64,000 bases of DNA from DATFDN01 sp963762525 (GTDB lineage: Bacteria > Pseudomonadota > Alphaproteobacteria > Acetobacterales > Acetobacteraceae). A program made the translations under genes and the position numbers. Positions 36,566 through 45,110 of this stretch are shown piece by piece. The notes beneath the pieces are model-generated. The model saw only the letters and a list, made by a program, of their open reading frames with translations, was not told the origin of the DNA and made no database searches. The stretch covers positions 744,001 to 808,000 of the forward strand of contig CAVXKT010000003.1 of assembly GCA_963762525.1 (NCBI GenBank), in the 5' to 3' direction. Each line of letters begins with the position of its first letter. Within the stretch, counting starts at the first letter, position 1.

Positions 36566-37479
36566 GACACCGTCTCAGGCACCCCGGCGCGCTGGTCTCC
36601 GCCCTGCTCGTGATCGGCGCCGCCGTCGCCCCGGTCTGGCTCGGCGGCTATTGGCTCGGCATCTTCACCACCGCTTTCTATATCGGCGTCTTCGCGATGG
36701 CGTGGGACCTGCTGTTCGGCTTCGCCGGGATGGTCAATTTCGGACCGACCTTCCTGATCGGCCTCGGTGCTTACGGTGCCGGCATTCTCAACAACAACGG
36801 CGTGCCGATTCCGCTGGCGCTGCTCGGCGGCACCGCCGCCGCCGTCGTGGGCGGGCTGTTGCTGGCGCTCCCGGCCTTGCGGCTCAAGGGACCCTATTTC
36901 GGACTGGTGACGCTGGTCGCGGTGCTGCTGCTGCTTGACTGCATCGTCATCTTCGCCTCCGTCACCGGCGGTGAGATCGGCATGATGGTACCCGACGTGC
37001 TGGCGGTGAGCACCACGGTGAACTACTGGTACGCGCTCGGATTCCTGGTCGTCTCCGCCGCCATCCTCTACGGCATCTCGCGTTCGGCGCTGGGACTGAT
37101 CCTGCAAGCGACCGGGCAGGATCCGGTGGAGGCGGCTGCACTCGGTTTCAACGTGACCAAGCACCGGGTCGCCGCGTTCTGCATCAGCGCGCTGTTCTCC
37201 GGTCTTGCCGGCGGCCTGCTCACCTTCTACCAGGGCACCGCCTCGGTCGATACCGTGGTCGATCTCGGCATCGCCGTGCAGATCATCATCGCGGTGGTGT
37301 TCGGCGGAAGGCGCACCATCGTCGGCGGCATTCTCGGCGCGATCTTCCTCATCCTGTTCGATGAATTGTTGCGCCCGATCGGCCAGCTCAACACCTTCGT
37401 CGTCTCGGCGGTCGCGCTCGCCGTCATCCTGTTCTTCCCCGACGGCGTGCTGGGCTGGGTGTTCCGGACCCGCGCATGA
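36562..37479 (+). CDS. branched-chain-type ABC permease, LivM family
   Basis: 305 residues with about eight to ten membrane helices. Typical LivM blocks: FAMAWDLLFGFAGMVNFGP, ALRLKGPYFGLVTLVAVLLL, and the coupling loop GQDPVEAAALGFNVTKHRVA, then AVVFGGRRTIVGGILGAIF and the final ILFFPDGVLGWVF. It pairs with LivH and docks on the fused ATPase. Both junctions overlap: the start with the LivH stop and the end with the ATPase start (ATGA at 37476-37479), indicating tight co-translation of the three membrane/ATPase genes. Confidence 0.92.
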   Translation: MRHRLRHPGALVSALLVIGAAVAPVWLGGYWLGIFTTAFYIGVFAMAWDLLFGFAGMVNFGPTFLIGLGAYGAGILNNNGVPIPLALLGGTAAAVVGGLLLALPALRLKGPYFGLVTLVAVLLLLDCIVIFASVTGGEIGMMVPDVLAVSTTVNYWYALGFLVVSAAILYGISRSALGLILQATGQDPVEAAALGFNVTKHRVAAFCISALFSGLAGGLLTFYQGTASVDTVVDLGIAVQIIIAVVFGGRRTIVGGILGAIFLILFDELLRPIGQLNTFVVSAVALAVILFFPDGVLGWVFRTRA

Positions 37480-38951
37480 TCGCCGACACCCGCCCGATCA
37501 TCGAAGCTCGTGGCCTCACCAAGCGGTTCGGCGGGCTGGTCGCGGTCAAGAACATCGGCTTCGAGATCGCCGGCGGCGAGATCCTGGGCTTGATCGGTCC
37601 CAACGGGTCGGGCAAATCCACGGTGATGAAGCTGGTGATGGGGATCGAGCGGCCGAATGCGGGCAGCGTCACGCTGAACGGCGTCGATGTCGCCGGTTGG
37701 CCCACGCACCGCATCGCCCGCCAAGGCATCGGCATCGTGTTTCAGCACTCGCGGCCGCTGCACCGGCAGACCGTGCTCGAAAACATCAAGCTGGCGCTGC
37801 TGCCGGATTCGCTGGTGCGCCTGATCGCCGACCCGCAGGTGGAGGCGCGCGCCCGCGAGATCGCACACCGGGTCGGGCTCGGCCCGGTTCTGGACCGCCG
37901 GCCCGGCACCCTGCCGTTTGCCGATCTGCGGCGCATGGAGATGGCGAAGGCGCTTGCGCGCAATCCCAAGGTGGTGCTGGTGGACGAGCCGTTCGCCGGC
38001 CTGACGGCGGCGGAAGTCGCGGATTTCTCGGCGTTGATCGACGGCTTTCGACGCGACGGCCGCGCCGTGCTGCTGGTCGATCACAACGTCAAGAGCGTGG
38101 CCGCGCTGGTCGATCGCGTGCTCGCGATGTATCTCGGCGAACGCATCGCCGAGGGCACCGCCGAGGAGGTGATGCGCGACGAGACGGTGCGGCGCGTCTA
38201 TCTCGGCGGCAAGATCGAGAGCCATGCCCGCCCGGAGCTCGACGCGCGCGCCGGCGAAGCACTGCTGGATGTGCGCGGCGTCAACGTGCTGTACGGCAAG
38301 GCGCAGGCGCTGCAGGATGTGTCGCTGCACGTCCATGAGGGCGAGTTCGTTTCCGTGGTCGGGCTCAACGGCGCCGGCAAGACCACCTTGTTCAACGCCA
38401 TCTCGGGGCTGGTGGCGCACGGCGGCGAAATTCGCTGGAGCGGCGCCGCGTTGAAGGGCCGCAGCCCGGCGCGGATCGCCCGCGACGGCATCGTGCAGTG
38501 CCCCGAATTGCGCGAGCTGTTCGGCGATCTCAGCGTGCGCGAGAATCTCGACCTGGGCGGCCAGCATCTCGACGCCGCTTCACGCACCGCGCAACTCGAA
38601 TGGCTGCTCGACCTGTTTCCGATTCTCCGTCAGCGCCAGCGCCAGAACGCCGGCACGCTCTCGGGGGGCGAGCAGCAGATGCTGGCGATCGGGCGCGCAC
38701 TGATGATGCGCCCGCGCCTGCTGATCCTGGACGAGCCGACCATGGGCCTCGCGCCGGTGATCCTGGAGCAGCTCTCGAAGGCGCTCGCGCGGTTGCGCGA
38801 GACCACCAGGATCACGGTTCTGCTGGGCGAGCAGAACGTCACCTTCGCCCTGCCGCATGCCGATCGCGTCTATGTGCTGGAGCACGCGCGCATCGTCTGG
38901 GAGGGCGCGCCGGCCCGCTTCGCGCGCGAGATGGGGGCGGGGTATTTGTAG
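37476..38951 (+). CDS. fused LivG-LivF double ATPase
   Basis: 491 residues containing two complete ABC nucleotide-binding domains in one chain. Domain 1 (about residues 8-245, LivG-like): Walker A GPNGSGKST, Q-loop IVFQHSRPL, signature region LPFADLRRMEMAKALA, Walker B VVLVDEPFAGL, H-loop LLVDHN. Domain 2 (about 262-491, LivF-like): Walker A GLNGAGKTT, signature LSGGEQQML, Walker B LLILDEPTMGL, with a Q in place of the switch His (LLGEQNV), as usual for LivF. Normally LivG and LivF are separate genes. The frame is intact, so the fusion is real. The domain 1 signature lacks the usual glycine. It ends the operon before a hairpin. Confidence 0.93.
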   Translation: MIADTRPIIEARGLTKRFGGLVAVKNIGFEIAGGEILGLIGPNGSGKSTVMKLVMGIERPNAGSVTLNGVDVAGWPTHRIARQGIGIVFQHSRPLHRQTVLENIKLALLPDSLVRLIADPQVEARAREIAHRVGLGPVLDRRPGTLPFADLRRMEMAKALARNPKVVLVDEPFAGLTAAEVADFSALIDGFRRDGRAVLLVDHNVKSVAALVDRVLAMYLGERIAEGTAEEVMRDETVRRVYLGGKIESHARPELDARAGEALLDVRGVNVLYGKAQALQDVSLHVHEGEFVSVVGLNGAGKTTLFNAISGLVAHGGEIRWSGAALKGRSPARIARDGIVQCPELRELFGDLSVRENLDLGGQHLDAASRTAQLEWLLDLFPILRQRQRQNAGTLSGGEQQMLAIGRALMMRPRLLILDEPTMGLAPVILEQLSKALARLRETTRITVLLGEQNVTFALPHADRVYVLEHARIVWEGAPARFAREMGAGYL

Positions 38952-38966
38952 GCGCGTGCGGGGCCG

Positions 38967-39006
38967 CGCGCTCCCTCTCCGGCCCCGGGGGCGGAGAGGG
39001 AGCGCG
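38967..39006 (+). terminator. GC-rich hairpin after the Liv operon
   Basis: Arms cgcgctccctctccg (38967-38981) and cggagagggagcgcg (38992-39006) are exact inverted copies with a ten-base loop, starting 16 bases after the ATPase stop. The position and stability suit a transcription end for the operon and perhaps also for the convergent DUF4167 gene, whose stop is at 39009. There is no T-run, so it may depend on Rho or act in RNA processing. Confidence 0.65.
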
Positions 39007-39008
39007 GG

Positions 39009-39471
39009 TTACTCCGGCGCCGCAGCGGTGATCGGGATTTCGCGGGTGGCCGGCTGCTCGCCGGTGCCGGCGGCCTGCTCGGCCGTTTCGGGCTCGGGCT
39101 CGGGCTCGTCGGCAACCACCTCTTCGCCGTTGGTACTGACGACGTGGCTGGTGAGACTGGCCGTTGGGCTGCCCGTTCTGCTGATTTTGCTGGGCCGCCT
39201 GGTTCATCGCGTTGATGATGCGGAAATAGTGCTCGGCGTGCTGGAAATAGCCCTCGGCCATCACGCGATCGCCGCTGCTGGTAGCGTCGCGCCCGAGCTG
39301 CAAGTACTTCTCGAACAGCTGCTGCGCGGTGCCCCGCATCCGCATATCCGGGCCGTTGCTGTCGAAGACGTGGTTGCGATTGAGCGGAATCCCGCCCCCC
39401 TGGTGGCGCATCCCGCCGCCACCACCCCCCCCCGGCCGATGACCACGGCCGCGCATGCGCTTCATGTTCAT
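39009..39471 (-). CDS. DUF4167 protein (one frame break)
   Basis: About 154 residues. The N-terminus is basic and Gly-rich (MKRMRGRGHRPGG). The conserved DUF4167 core follows: VFDSNGPDMRMRGTAQQLFE, LQLGRDATSSGDRVMAEGYF and QHAEHYFRIINAMNQAAQQ. A frame change near 39150, in a Gln/Asn-rich stretch, leads to the native tail with VVADEPEPEPETAEQAAGTG and IPITAAAPE before TAA at 39009-39011. The family is widespread in alphaproteobacteria, usually next to prmC-prfA as here, and its role is unknown; the basic start suggests nucleic-acid binding. ATG 39471 or 39465 may be used. Confidence 0.85.
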
Positions 39472-39663
39472 TCGATTGCCGTCGCGCCTTTCATGTTGTC
39501 AGCCCCCGGCGGGCAAGCCGGAACCCATGCTCGAGCATGAGCACTTCCATCCGGCCAATCCCGCAATGTCTACCGACGTTGGCTTTGGCGGGCTCCCGGC
39601 TCAACCGGAACCGAGGCGCTGAAGGCGACCGCAATGCGACTCGCCCCTCACCAAGCGGATAAG

Positions 39664-40525
39664 CTAAACCGCCGTGGCCGTCCTGCCAAACCCTTTTTTC
39701 GGTGTCCGGCAAGCCATCGCCCGGGCGATCCCGGCCAAGTCCGCGCGCGTGTATGTAGTGAGTCCGGCGGCATTCGCCAACCCCGACACGGCGGCGGCCC
39801 GACACCGGCCCAGCTCCAGAACCGCCAGCCCGCCCGGGGCGAGCAGCCGGGGTAGCTCGGCGACAACCTGCCGATAGCCGTCCAGGCCGTCCATGCCGCC
39901 GTCGAGCGCCGATCTCGGCTCGCGGGCCACCTCGGGCATGAGGGCGGAGAGTTCGGTGCGCGCGACGTAAGGCGGGTTGGAGAGCACGAGGTCGAAGCGC
40001 GCAATGGATCGCCGCCGCCCAGTCGCCCACCAGGAAGGCGGCGCGATCCGCAAATCCGAGCCGGGCGGCGTTGCGCTTCGCCACGCCGATGGCGTCCGGC
40101 GCCCGATCGACGCCGATTCCGCAGGCGGTCGTGAATTCCGACAGCGCCGCCAGCAACAGGCAGCCGGAGCCGGTGCCCAGATCGAGAACATGACGCACGC
40201 CGGCACGTTCCGGGCAGGCGGCCAGCGCCATCTCGATCAGCGTCTCCGATTCGGGGCGCGGAATCAGGGTTGCAGATGAAACCTCGAACGCGAGGCTCCA
40301 GAATTCGCGCCGGCCGGTGATGTAGGCCAACGGCTCGCGCTCGCCTCGGCGCGCGAGCAACTCGAAATAGCGCGCCTCCACCGGCGCCTCGGGCGCGGCG
40401 AGCAGGCTCGCCTGATCGAGCCCGGTTGCGTGGCCCAGCAACAGCCGCGCCTCAAGGCGAGGCGCCTCGATCCCGGCGTCGCGGAGCCGCGCGGCGCCGA
40501 TCTCCAAGGCTTCGCGGCGCGTCAT
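39664..40525 (-). CDS. prmC: peptide chain release factor N5-glutamine methyltransferase (one frame break)
   Basis: About 287 residues. It methylates the Gln of the GGQ motif in release factors, using S-adenosylmethionine. The N-terminal helical domain contains ARLLLGHATGLDQASLLA. The SAM-binding core has HVLDLGTGSGCLLLAALSE, and after a frame change near 40000 the catalytic NPPYV appears in FDLVLSNPPYVARTELS. The end is ADLAGIARAMACRT. The gene starts at ATG 40525, inside the prfA stop region (ATGA), so enzyme and substrate are co-expressed. As the enzyme is important for termination, the single frame break is probably a consensus error. Confidence 0.93.
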
Positions 40526-41577
40526 TCCTCGGCGGCCAGCCGCGCCGCCTGCTCCTCGGCGGTCAGCGCGTCGATGAACTCGTCGAGCTCGCCCTGCATG
40601 ACGCGGTCGATCTTGTACAGCGTCAGGTTGATGCGATGATCCGACACCCGGCCTTGCGGGAAGTTGTAGGTGCGGATGCGCTCGCTGCGATCGCCCGTGC
40701 CGACCTGCGCGCGCCGATCGGCGGCGCGGGTCGCGTGCAACGCCGCGCGCTGTTGCTCATAGAGGCGCGCGCGCAGAATCTTCATCGCCTTGGCGCGGTT
40801 CTTGTGCTGGCTCTTCTCCTCCTGCATCGCCACCACGATGCCGGTGGGCAGATGGGTGATCCGCACCGCGCTCTCGGTCTTGTTCACGTGCTGGCCGCCG
40901 GCACCGGAGGCACGGTAAACGTCCACCCGCAAGTCGCCCTCGTCCACCTGCACATCGACCTCTTCGGCCTCGGGCAGCACGGCGACGGTCACGGTCGAGG
41001 TGTGGATGCGCCCCTGCGCCTCCGTCTCCGGCACCCGCTGAACGCGATGGACGCCGGATTCGTATTTCAGCCGCGCGAACACGCCGCGCCCGGTGATCTC
41101 GGCGATGCCCTCCTTGAGCCCGCCCAGCTCGGTGTCGGCATACTCGAGCAGCTCGAACCGCCAGCCGCGCAGCGCCGCGTAACGCTGATACATGGCGAAC
41201 AGCTCGGCGGCAAACAGCGCCGCTTCGTCGCCGCCGGCGGCGGGGCGGATTTCGAGGATCGCCGAGCGCTCGTCGGCGGCGTCGCGGGGCAGCAGCGCCA
41301 GGCGGATTTCGTGACGGAGCGCCGGAATGCGGTCCTTCAGCCCGTGCAGCTCGGCCTCGGCGAGTTCACGCATCTCCGCGTCGGCCAGCAGGGCGGATGC
41401 CTCGTCGCGCGCCTGCTCGGCGGCGCGCAGGTCGTCGATGCGCGCGACCACCGGCGCGATCTCGGACAGTTCGCGCGAGGCGCGGACGAACGCCTCGCCG
41501 GCGAGGCCACCGGCGAGCATGGCGCGCAGCTCATCGGCGCGCGCGGCGATGCGGTCGAGCTTGGCGTCGAGACTCAT
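40522..41577 (-). CDS. prfA: peptide chain release factor 1
   Basis: A complete 351-residue protein. Domain 2 carries the stop-codon-reading region (ARLKYESGVHRVQRVPETEA and nearby), and the peptidyl-tRNA hydrolysis motif GGQ is in VYRASGAGGQHVNKTESAV. The end RVSDHRINLTLYKIDRVMQG is typical of RF1. It recognises UAA and UAG. Start ATG 41577 overlaps the hisS stop and the end overlaps prmC, giving a compact hisS-prfA-prmC unit. All conserved features are intact. Confidence 0.96.
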   Translation of the reverse strand: MSLDAKLDRIAARADELRAMLAGGLAGEAFVRASRELSEIAPVVARIDDLRAAEQARDEASALLADAEMRELAEAELHGLKDRIPALRHEIRLALLPRDAADERSAILEIRPAAGGDEAALFAAELFAMYQRYAALRGWRFELLEYADTELGGLKEGIAEITGRGVFARLKYESGVHRVQRVPETEAQGRIHTSTVTVAVLPEAEEVDVQVDEGDLRVDVYRASGAGGQHVNKTESAVRITHLPTGIVVAMQEEKSQHKNRAKAMKILRARLYEQQRAALHATRAADRRAQVGTGDRSERIRTYNFPQGRVSDHRINLTLYKIDRVMQGELDEFIDALTAEEQAARLAAEE

Positions 41578-42809
41578 CGCAACCTGCGGGCGACCTCCGC
41601 GATCGGCACCGCATCCTGCGCGCCGGTTTCGAGGTTCTTGACCTGCGCCACGCCGGCCTTGATGTCGTCGTCGCCGATCAGCACGGCGGCGCGGGCGCCG
41701 ATCCGATTGGCGCGCTCCATGCGCCTGCGGAGGTTGCCCCGATAGGCCATCTCGGCATGCACGCCTTCGCGGCGCAACGCCTGGAGGATGTCGAGCGCGG
41801 CGCCCTCCGCCGCCTCGCCCACCGGGATAACGGCGATCGGAGCGGCGATCGGCGGGGCGTCGGCGAGCAGCATCGCCAGCCGCTCGATCCCCGCCGCCCA
41901 GCCCACCGCCGGGGTGGACGGCCCGCCCATCTCGGCGACCAGCCCGTCATAGCGCCCGCCCCCCATCACCGTGCCCTGCGCGCCGAGGCGGGTGGTGACG
42001 AATTCGAAGGCGGTGTGCCCGTAATAGTCGAGGCCGCGCACGATGCGCGGGTTTTCCCGATACGCAATGCCGAGCCGGTCGAGATGGCGCTTCAGCCCGG
42101 CATAGAACGAAGCGGCCTCCGGCGTGAGGAAGGCGCCGATCGTCGGCGCCTCGGCGACGAACGGACGATCGCGCTCGTCCTTGCTGTCGAGGATGCGCAT
42201 CGGGTTGCGTTCGAGGCGGGCGAGGCTGTCTTCGGAGAGGCGCTTTCGATGCGCGCTGAAATGCGCCATCAGCGCCTCCCGCCAAGCCGCGCGGCTTGCG
42301 GCATCGCCGAGCGTGTTCAGCTCCAGCACGGTGTCGTCGGCGACGCCGAGGGCTTGCAGGATATCGCGACCGCAGGCGATCACCTCGGCGTCGGCCAATG
42401 GCTCGGCGGCGCCGATAAGCTCGATGTCGATCTGATGAAACTGCCGATACCGCCCCTTCTGCGGCCGCTCGTAGCGGAACATCGGCCCGGCGTAGAACAC
42501 CTTCTGCGGCAGGCTCTGGGTGAGGCCGTTGCTGACCAGAGCGCGGCAGATGCCGGCGGTGGCTTCCGGGCGCAGCGTGATCGAATCGCCGCCGCGGTCG
42601 GTGAAGGTGTACATCTCCTTGGTCACGACATCCGAGGTCTCGCCCAGGGTGCGGGCGAAGACGCGCGTCTCCTCGAACACCGGCGTCGCCCATTCATCGA
42701 AGCCGTAGGTCGCGGCGATCCGGCGCGCGGTGTCGATGACATGCCGATGCCGGCGCTGCTCCTCGCCGATCAGATCGCGCGTGCCACGGACGGGTTGGAG
42801 AGGACTCAC
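41574..42809 (-). CDS. hisS: histidyl-tRNA synthetase
   Basis: A complete 411-residue class II synthetase. Motif 1 region: PVRGTRDLIGEEQ. Motif 2: MFRYERPQKGRYRQFHQIDI. HisA motif: RGLDYYGHTAFE. Motif 3 lies in AAGIERLAMLL, followed by the C-terminal anticodon-binding domain (AVIPVGEAAEGAALDI to AEVARRLR). It charges tRNA-His. Length matches the family. The stop is shared with the prfA start. DUF2442 lies only five bases upstream on the same strand, so transcription may begin before that small pair. Confidence 0.97.
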   Translation of the reverse strand: MSPLQPVRGTRDLIGEEQRRHRHVIDTARRIAATYGFDEWATPVFEETRVFARTLGETSDVVTKEMYTFTDRGGDSITLRPEATAGICRALVSNGLTQSLPQKVFYAGPMFRYERPQKGRYRQFHQIDIELIGAAEPLADAEVIACGRDILQALGVADDTVLELNTLGDAASRAAWREALMAHFSAHRKRLSEDSLARLERNPMRILDSKDERDRPFVAEAPTIGAFLTPEAASFYAGLKRHLDRLGIAYRENPRIVRGLDYYGHTAFEFVTTRLGAQGTVMGGGRYDGLVAEMGGPSTPAVGWAAGIERLAMLLADAPPIAAPIAVIPVGEAAEGAALDILQALRREGVHAEMAYRGNLRRRMERANRIGARAAVLIGDDDIKAGVAQVKNLETGAQDAVPIAEVARRLR

Positions 42810-42814
42810 GTCGT

Positions 42815-43069
42815 TCAGGCGGCTTCCGGCTTACGCCTGGTCATGTCACCCCGGCCTGCAAGCAACCCTTCAACCGAAATATCCTCGTCGAGCTCTTCCC
42901 AGTGCAGTCCGTTGCCCAAGAAGCTTATCTCGAACCGTTCCCGCTGGGCGGGAGTTGCGTGGAGCAGCCGAGGATACCACGCGAGCGGTATGCCGAGAAT
43001 GCGGCCGTCCACCAGATCCACCCACATCATGTGCTCGTCGAATCTGAGAGCCTTAGCCGAAGTGCTCAT
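42815..43069 (-). CDS. DUF2442 protein, putative module partner
   Basis: 84 residues with the DUF2442 core: ALRFDEHMMWVDLVDGRILG, IPLAWYPRLLHATPAQRERF and GNGLHWEELDEDISVEGLLA, the W-E-x-L-D-E-D-I-S-V block being diagnostic. DUF2442 genes occur next to DUF4160 genes, and the pair is often treated as a toxin-antitoxin-like module without firm proof. It overlaps the preceding DUF4160 gene by 17 bases and is followed five bases later by hisS. Confidence 0.9.
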   Translation of the reverse strand: MSTSAKALRFDEHMMWVDLVDGRILGIPLAWYPRLLHATPAQRERFEISFLGNGLHWEELDEDISVEGLLAGRGDMTRRKPEAA

Positions 43070-43295
43070 CCCACGCCCTCATGATCAGTTCACGGTTCGC
43101 CTCGACGACCCGCAACAACCGGCTCTGCTCGCGCGCTGTAAAACCCGCGCTATAAGCGATCGCGATCTCGGGAAGCAACCAGAGCTTCGCCTGTCCGCCA
43201 TGCCCGAAAGCGTGGATATGGACAGGTTCACGCGGGTCGCCTTCGTCCGAGTAAAATGCGAAGCGAACTCCTCCGGCTCGTAAGACGGTCGGCAC
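43053..43295 (-). CDS. DUF4160 protein, putative module partner
   Basis: 80 residues: MPTVLRAGGVRFAFYSDEGD, then EPVHIHAFGHGGQAKLWLLP and LLRVVEANRELIMRAWDEHF. The P-x-H-I-H block and the closing helix with W-x-E-x-F are the DUF4160 signature. It precedes and overlaps DUF2442, and its stop is fused to the start region of the partner. Function is unproven; a paired regulatory or toxin-antitoxin role is only suggested by conserved pairing. The placement between ispG and hisS makes it an insert in a housekeeping block. Confidence 0.9.
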   Translation of the reverse strand: MPTVLRAGGVRFAFYSDEGDPREPVHIHAFGHGGQAKLWLLPEIAIAYSAGFTAREQSRLLRVVEANRELIMRAWDEHFG

Positions 43296-43310
43296 GATCC
43301 CGCCACACGT

Positions 43311-44426
43311 TCATTCGGCAGCGGAGCGGTGTTCGGCTTTCAGCGCCGCCGCCTTCGCCTCCACCAGATCCACGATGTGGTCGATCATCGTGGCGCCCTC
43401 GATCGTATGGTCGGTCTTGCCGGCGGCGTAGACCATGTGGCGGCCGGCGCCGCCGCCGGTGAGGCCGATATCGGTCATCAGCGCCTCGCCGGGGCCGTTC
43501 ACCACGCAGCCGATGATCGACAGCGTGAGCGGCGTCTCGATATGCGCCAGCCGGTCCTCCAAGGTCCGCACCGTCTCGATCACGTTGAAGCCCTGGCGCG
43601 CGCAGGAGGGGCAGGAGATGACCTTCACCCCGCGGTGGCGAATACCGAGCGCCTTCAGCAAGTCCCAGCCGACGCGCACCTCCTCCTCCGGCTCATCGGA
43701 GAGCGAGACGCGGAGCGTATCGCCGATGCCCGCCCAGAGCAGCGAGCCGAGCCCGATTGCGGACTTCACGGTGCCCATGCGCCGTCCGCCCGCCTCGGTA
43801 ATGCCGATATGCAAGGGGTGATCGCACGCCTCCGCCAGTTGCTGATAGGCGGCGACGGCGAGAAATACGTCGGACGCCTTCACGCTGATCTTGAAGTCGT
43901 GGAAGTCGTGCTGCTGGAGGATGTCGGCGTGATAGAGCGCGCTTTCGACCAGCGCCTCGGGATTGGGCTCGCCGTATTTCTCCAGCAGATGCCTTTCCAG
44001 CGATCCGGCGTTGACGCCGATCCGCATCGAGCAGCCGTGATCGCGGGCGGCCTTCACCACTTCCTTCACCCGCTCATCGCTGCCGATATTGCCCGGATTG
44101 ATACGCAGGCACGCGGCGCCGCTCTCGGCCGCCTCGATGGCGCGGCGGTAGTGGAAATGGATATCGGCCACGACCGGCACGTTGACCTCGTGGACGATCT
44201 CGCGCAGCGCCAGCGCACTCTCGCGGTCGGGGCAGGAGACCCGCACAATGTCCACTCCGGCCAGCTCGGCGCGGCGAATCTGGGCGATCGTTCCGGCGGT
44301 GTCGGTGGTCAGCGTGTTGGTCATGGTCTGCACGCTGATCGGCGCCCCGCCGCCCACCGGCACGCGCCCGACATGGACCTGGCGGGAGGCGCGGCGGTGG
44401 ATCTGCTGGTAGGGGCGATAGTTCAT
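43311..44426 (-). CDS. ispG: 4-hydroxy-3-methylbut-2-en-1-yl diphosphate synthase
   Basis: A complete 371-residue enzyme of the non-mevalonate isoprenoid route. It reduces the cyclic diphosphate MEcPP to HMBPP with a [4Fe-4S] cluster. The TIM-barrel half starts RRASRQVHVGRVPVGGGAPI and includes ADIHFHYRRAIEAAESG and RINPGNIGS. The iron-sulfur ligands are in VISCPSCARQGF (two Cys) and IGCVVNGPGEA (third Cys) with the following Glu. Length is that of the short bacterial form. It is transcribed in the same direction as the DUF4160-DUF2442-hisS genes, 15 bases upstream of the DUF4160 start. Confidence 0.96.
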   Translation of the reverse strand: MNYRPYQQIHRRASRQVHVGRVPVGGGAPISVQTMTNTLTTDTAGTIAQIRRAELAGVDIVRVSCPDRESALALREIVHEVNVPVVADIHFHYRRAIEAAESGAACLRINPGNIGSDERVKEVVKAARDHGCSMRIGVNAGSLERHLLEKYGEPNPEALVESALYHADILQQHDFHDFKISVKASDVFLAVAAYQQLAEACDHPLHIGITEAGGRRMGTVKSAIGLGSLLWAGIGDTLRVSLSDEPEEEVRVGWDLLKALGIRHRGVKVISCPSCARQGFNVIETVRTLEDRLAHIETPLTLSIIGCVVNGPGEALMTDIGLTGGGAGRHMVYAAGKTDHTIEGATMIDHIVDLVEAKAAALKAEHRSAAE

Positions 44427-44502
44427 CGGTTCACCTCGCGACGCTCGGGTTCAGTATGGGGACTGTTCCGCCGCCGCGCCACCGCATGATAGGCTCCGCG
44501 CC

Positions 44503-45096
44503 ATGAACATCGCCGTCCGCACCCCGCGCATGACCCGCGAGGAGTTCTTCGCCTGGGCTCAGGCCCGGGACCTGCGCCACGAGTTCGACGGTTTCGAGCC
44601 CGTCGCCATGACCGGCGGCACCGTCAACCACAGTCAGATCACCCAGAACATCCAGTTCGCCCTGCGCACCCGCTTGCGCCCCGGCTGTAGGCCGCTCGGC
44701 CCGGACGCCGGGGTGGCCACCATCGGCGATGCCGTCCGCTATCCGGACGCCCTGGTGACATGCACCAAAACCCCCGGCTCCGCCCCCGTGGTGGAGGGCG
44801 CGGTCGTGGTGTTCGAGGTGCTCAGCCCGACGTCCGGGCGGACCGACCGGATCGTGAAGGTCCGTGAATACGCCGCCGTTCCCTCCATCCTGCGCTACTT
44901 CATCGTGGAATCCACGAGCGTCGGCCTCACCGTCCTGCAGCGATCGGCCGGGGACCAGCCATGGATAGCCACCACCCTCACCGCCGGCGACACCCTCCGG
45001 ATGCCCGAGATCGGTATCGAAATCTCCGTCACCGAACTCTACGAGAGCACCGACGTGCCGGGCGCCGACATCGCCGACGCCGCCGCATCCGAATAG
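44503..45096 (+). CDS. Uma2 family (DUF820) putative endonuclease
   Basis: 197 residues. Uma2 features: MTREEFFAWAQARDLRHEFD at the start (E-E-F and Y/F-E/D positions), then NHSQITQNIQFALRTRL, the PD-(D/E)XK-like core DAVRYPDALVTC and VVVFEVLSPTSGRTD with the second acidic residue, and KVREYAAVPSILRYFIVE. The fold is that of restriction-endonuclease-like nucleases. Members are very common in cyanobacteria and scattered elsewhere, with unknown biological role. It is divergent from ispG (76 bases between starts) and convergent with ptsP. The frame is intact and the gene stands alone. Confidence 0.88.
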   Translation: MNIAVRTPRMTREEFFAWAQARDLRHEFDGFEPVAMTGGTVNHSQITQNIQFALRTRLRPGCRPLGPDAGVATIGDAVRYPDALVTCTKTPGSAPVVEGAVVVFEVLSPTSGRTDRIVKVREYAAVPSILRYFIVESTSVGLTVLQRSAGDQPWIATTLTAGDTLRMPEIGIEISVTELYESTDVPGADIADAAASE

Positions 45097-45110
45097 CCCC
45101 GGGAAGAACG

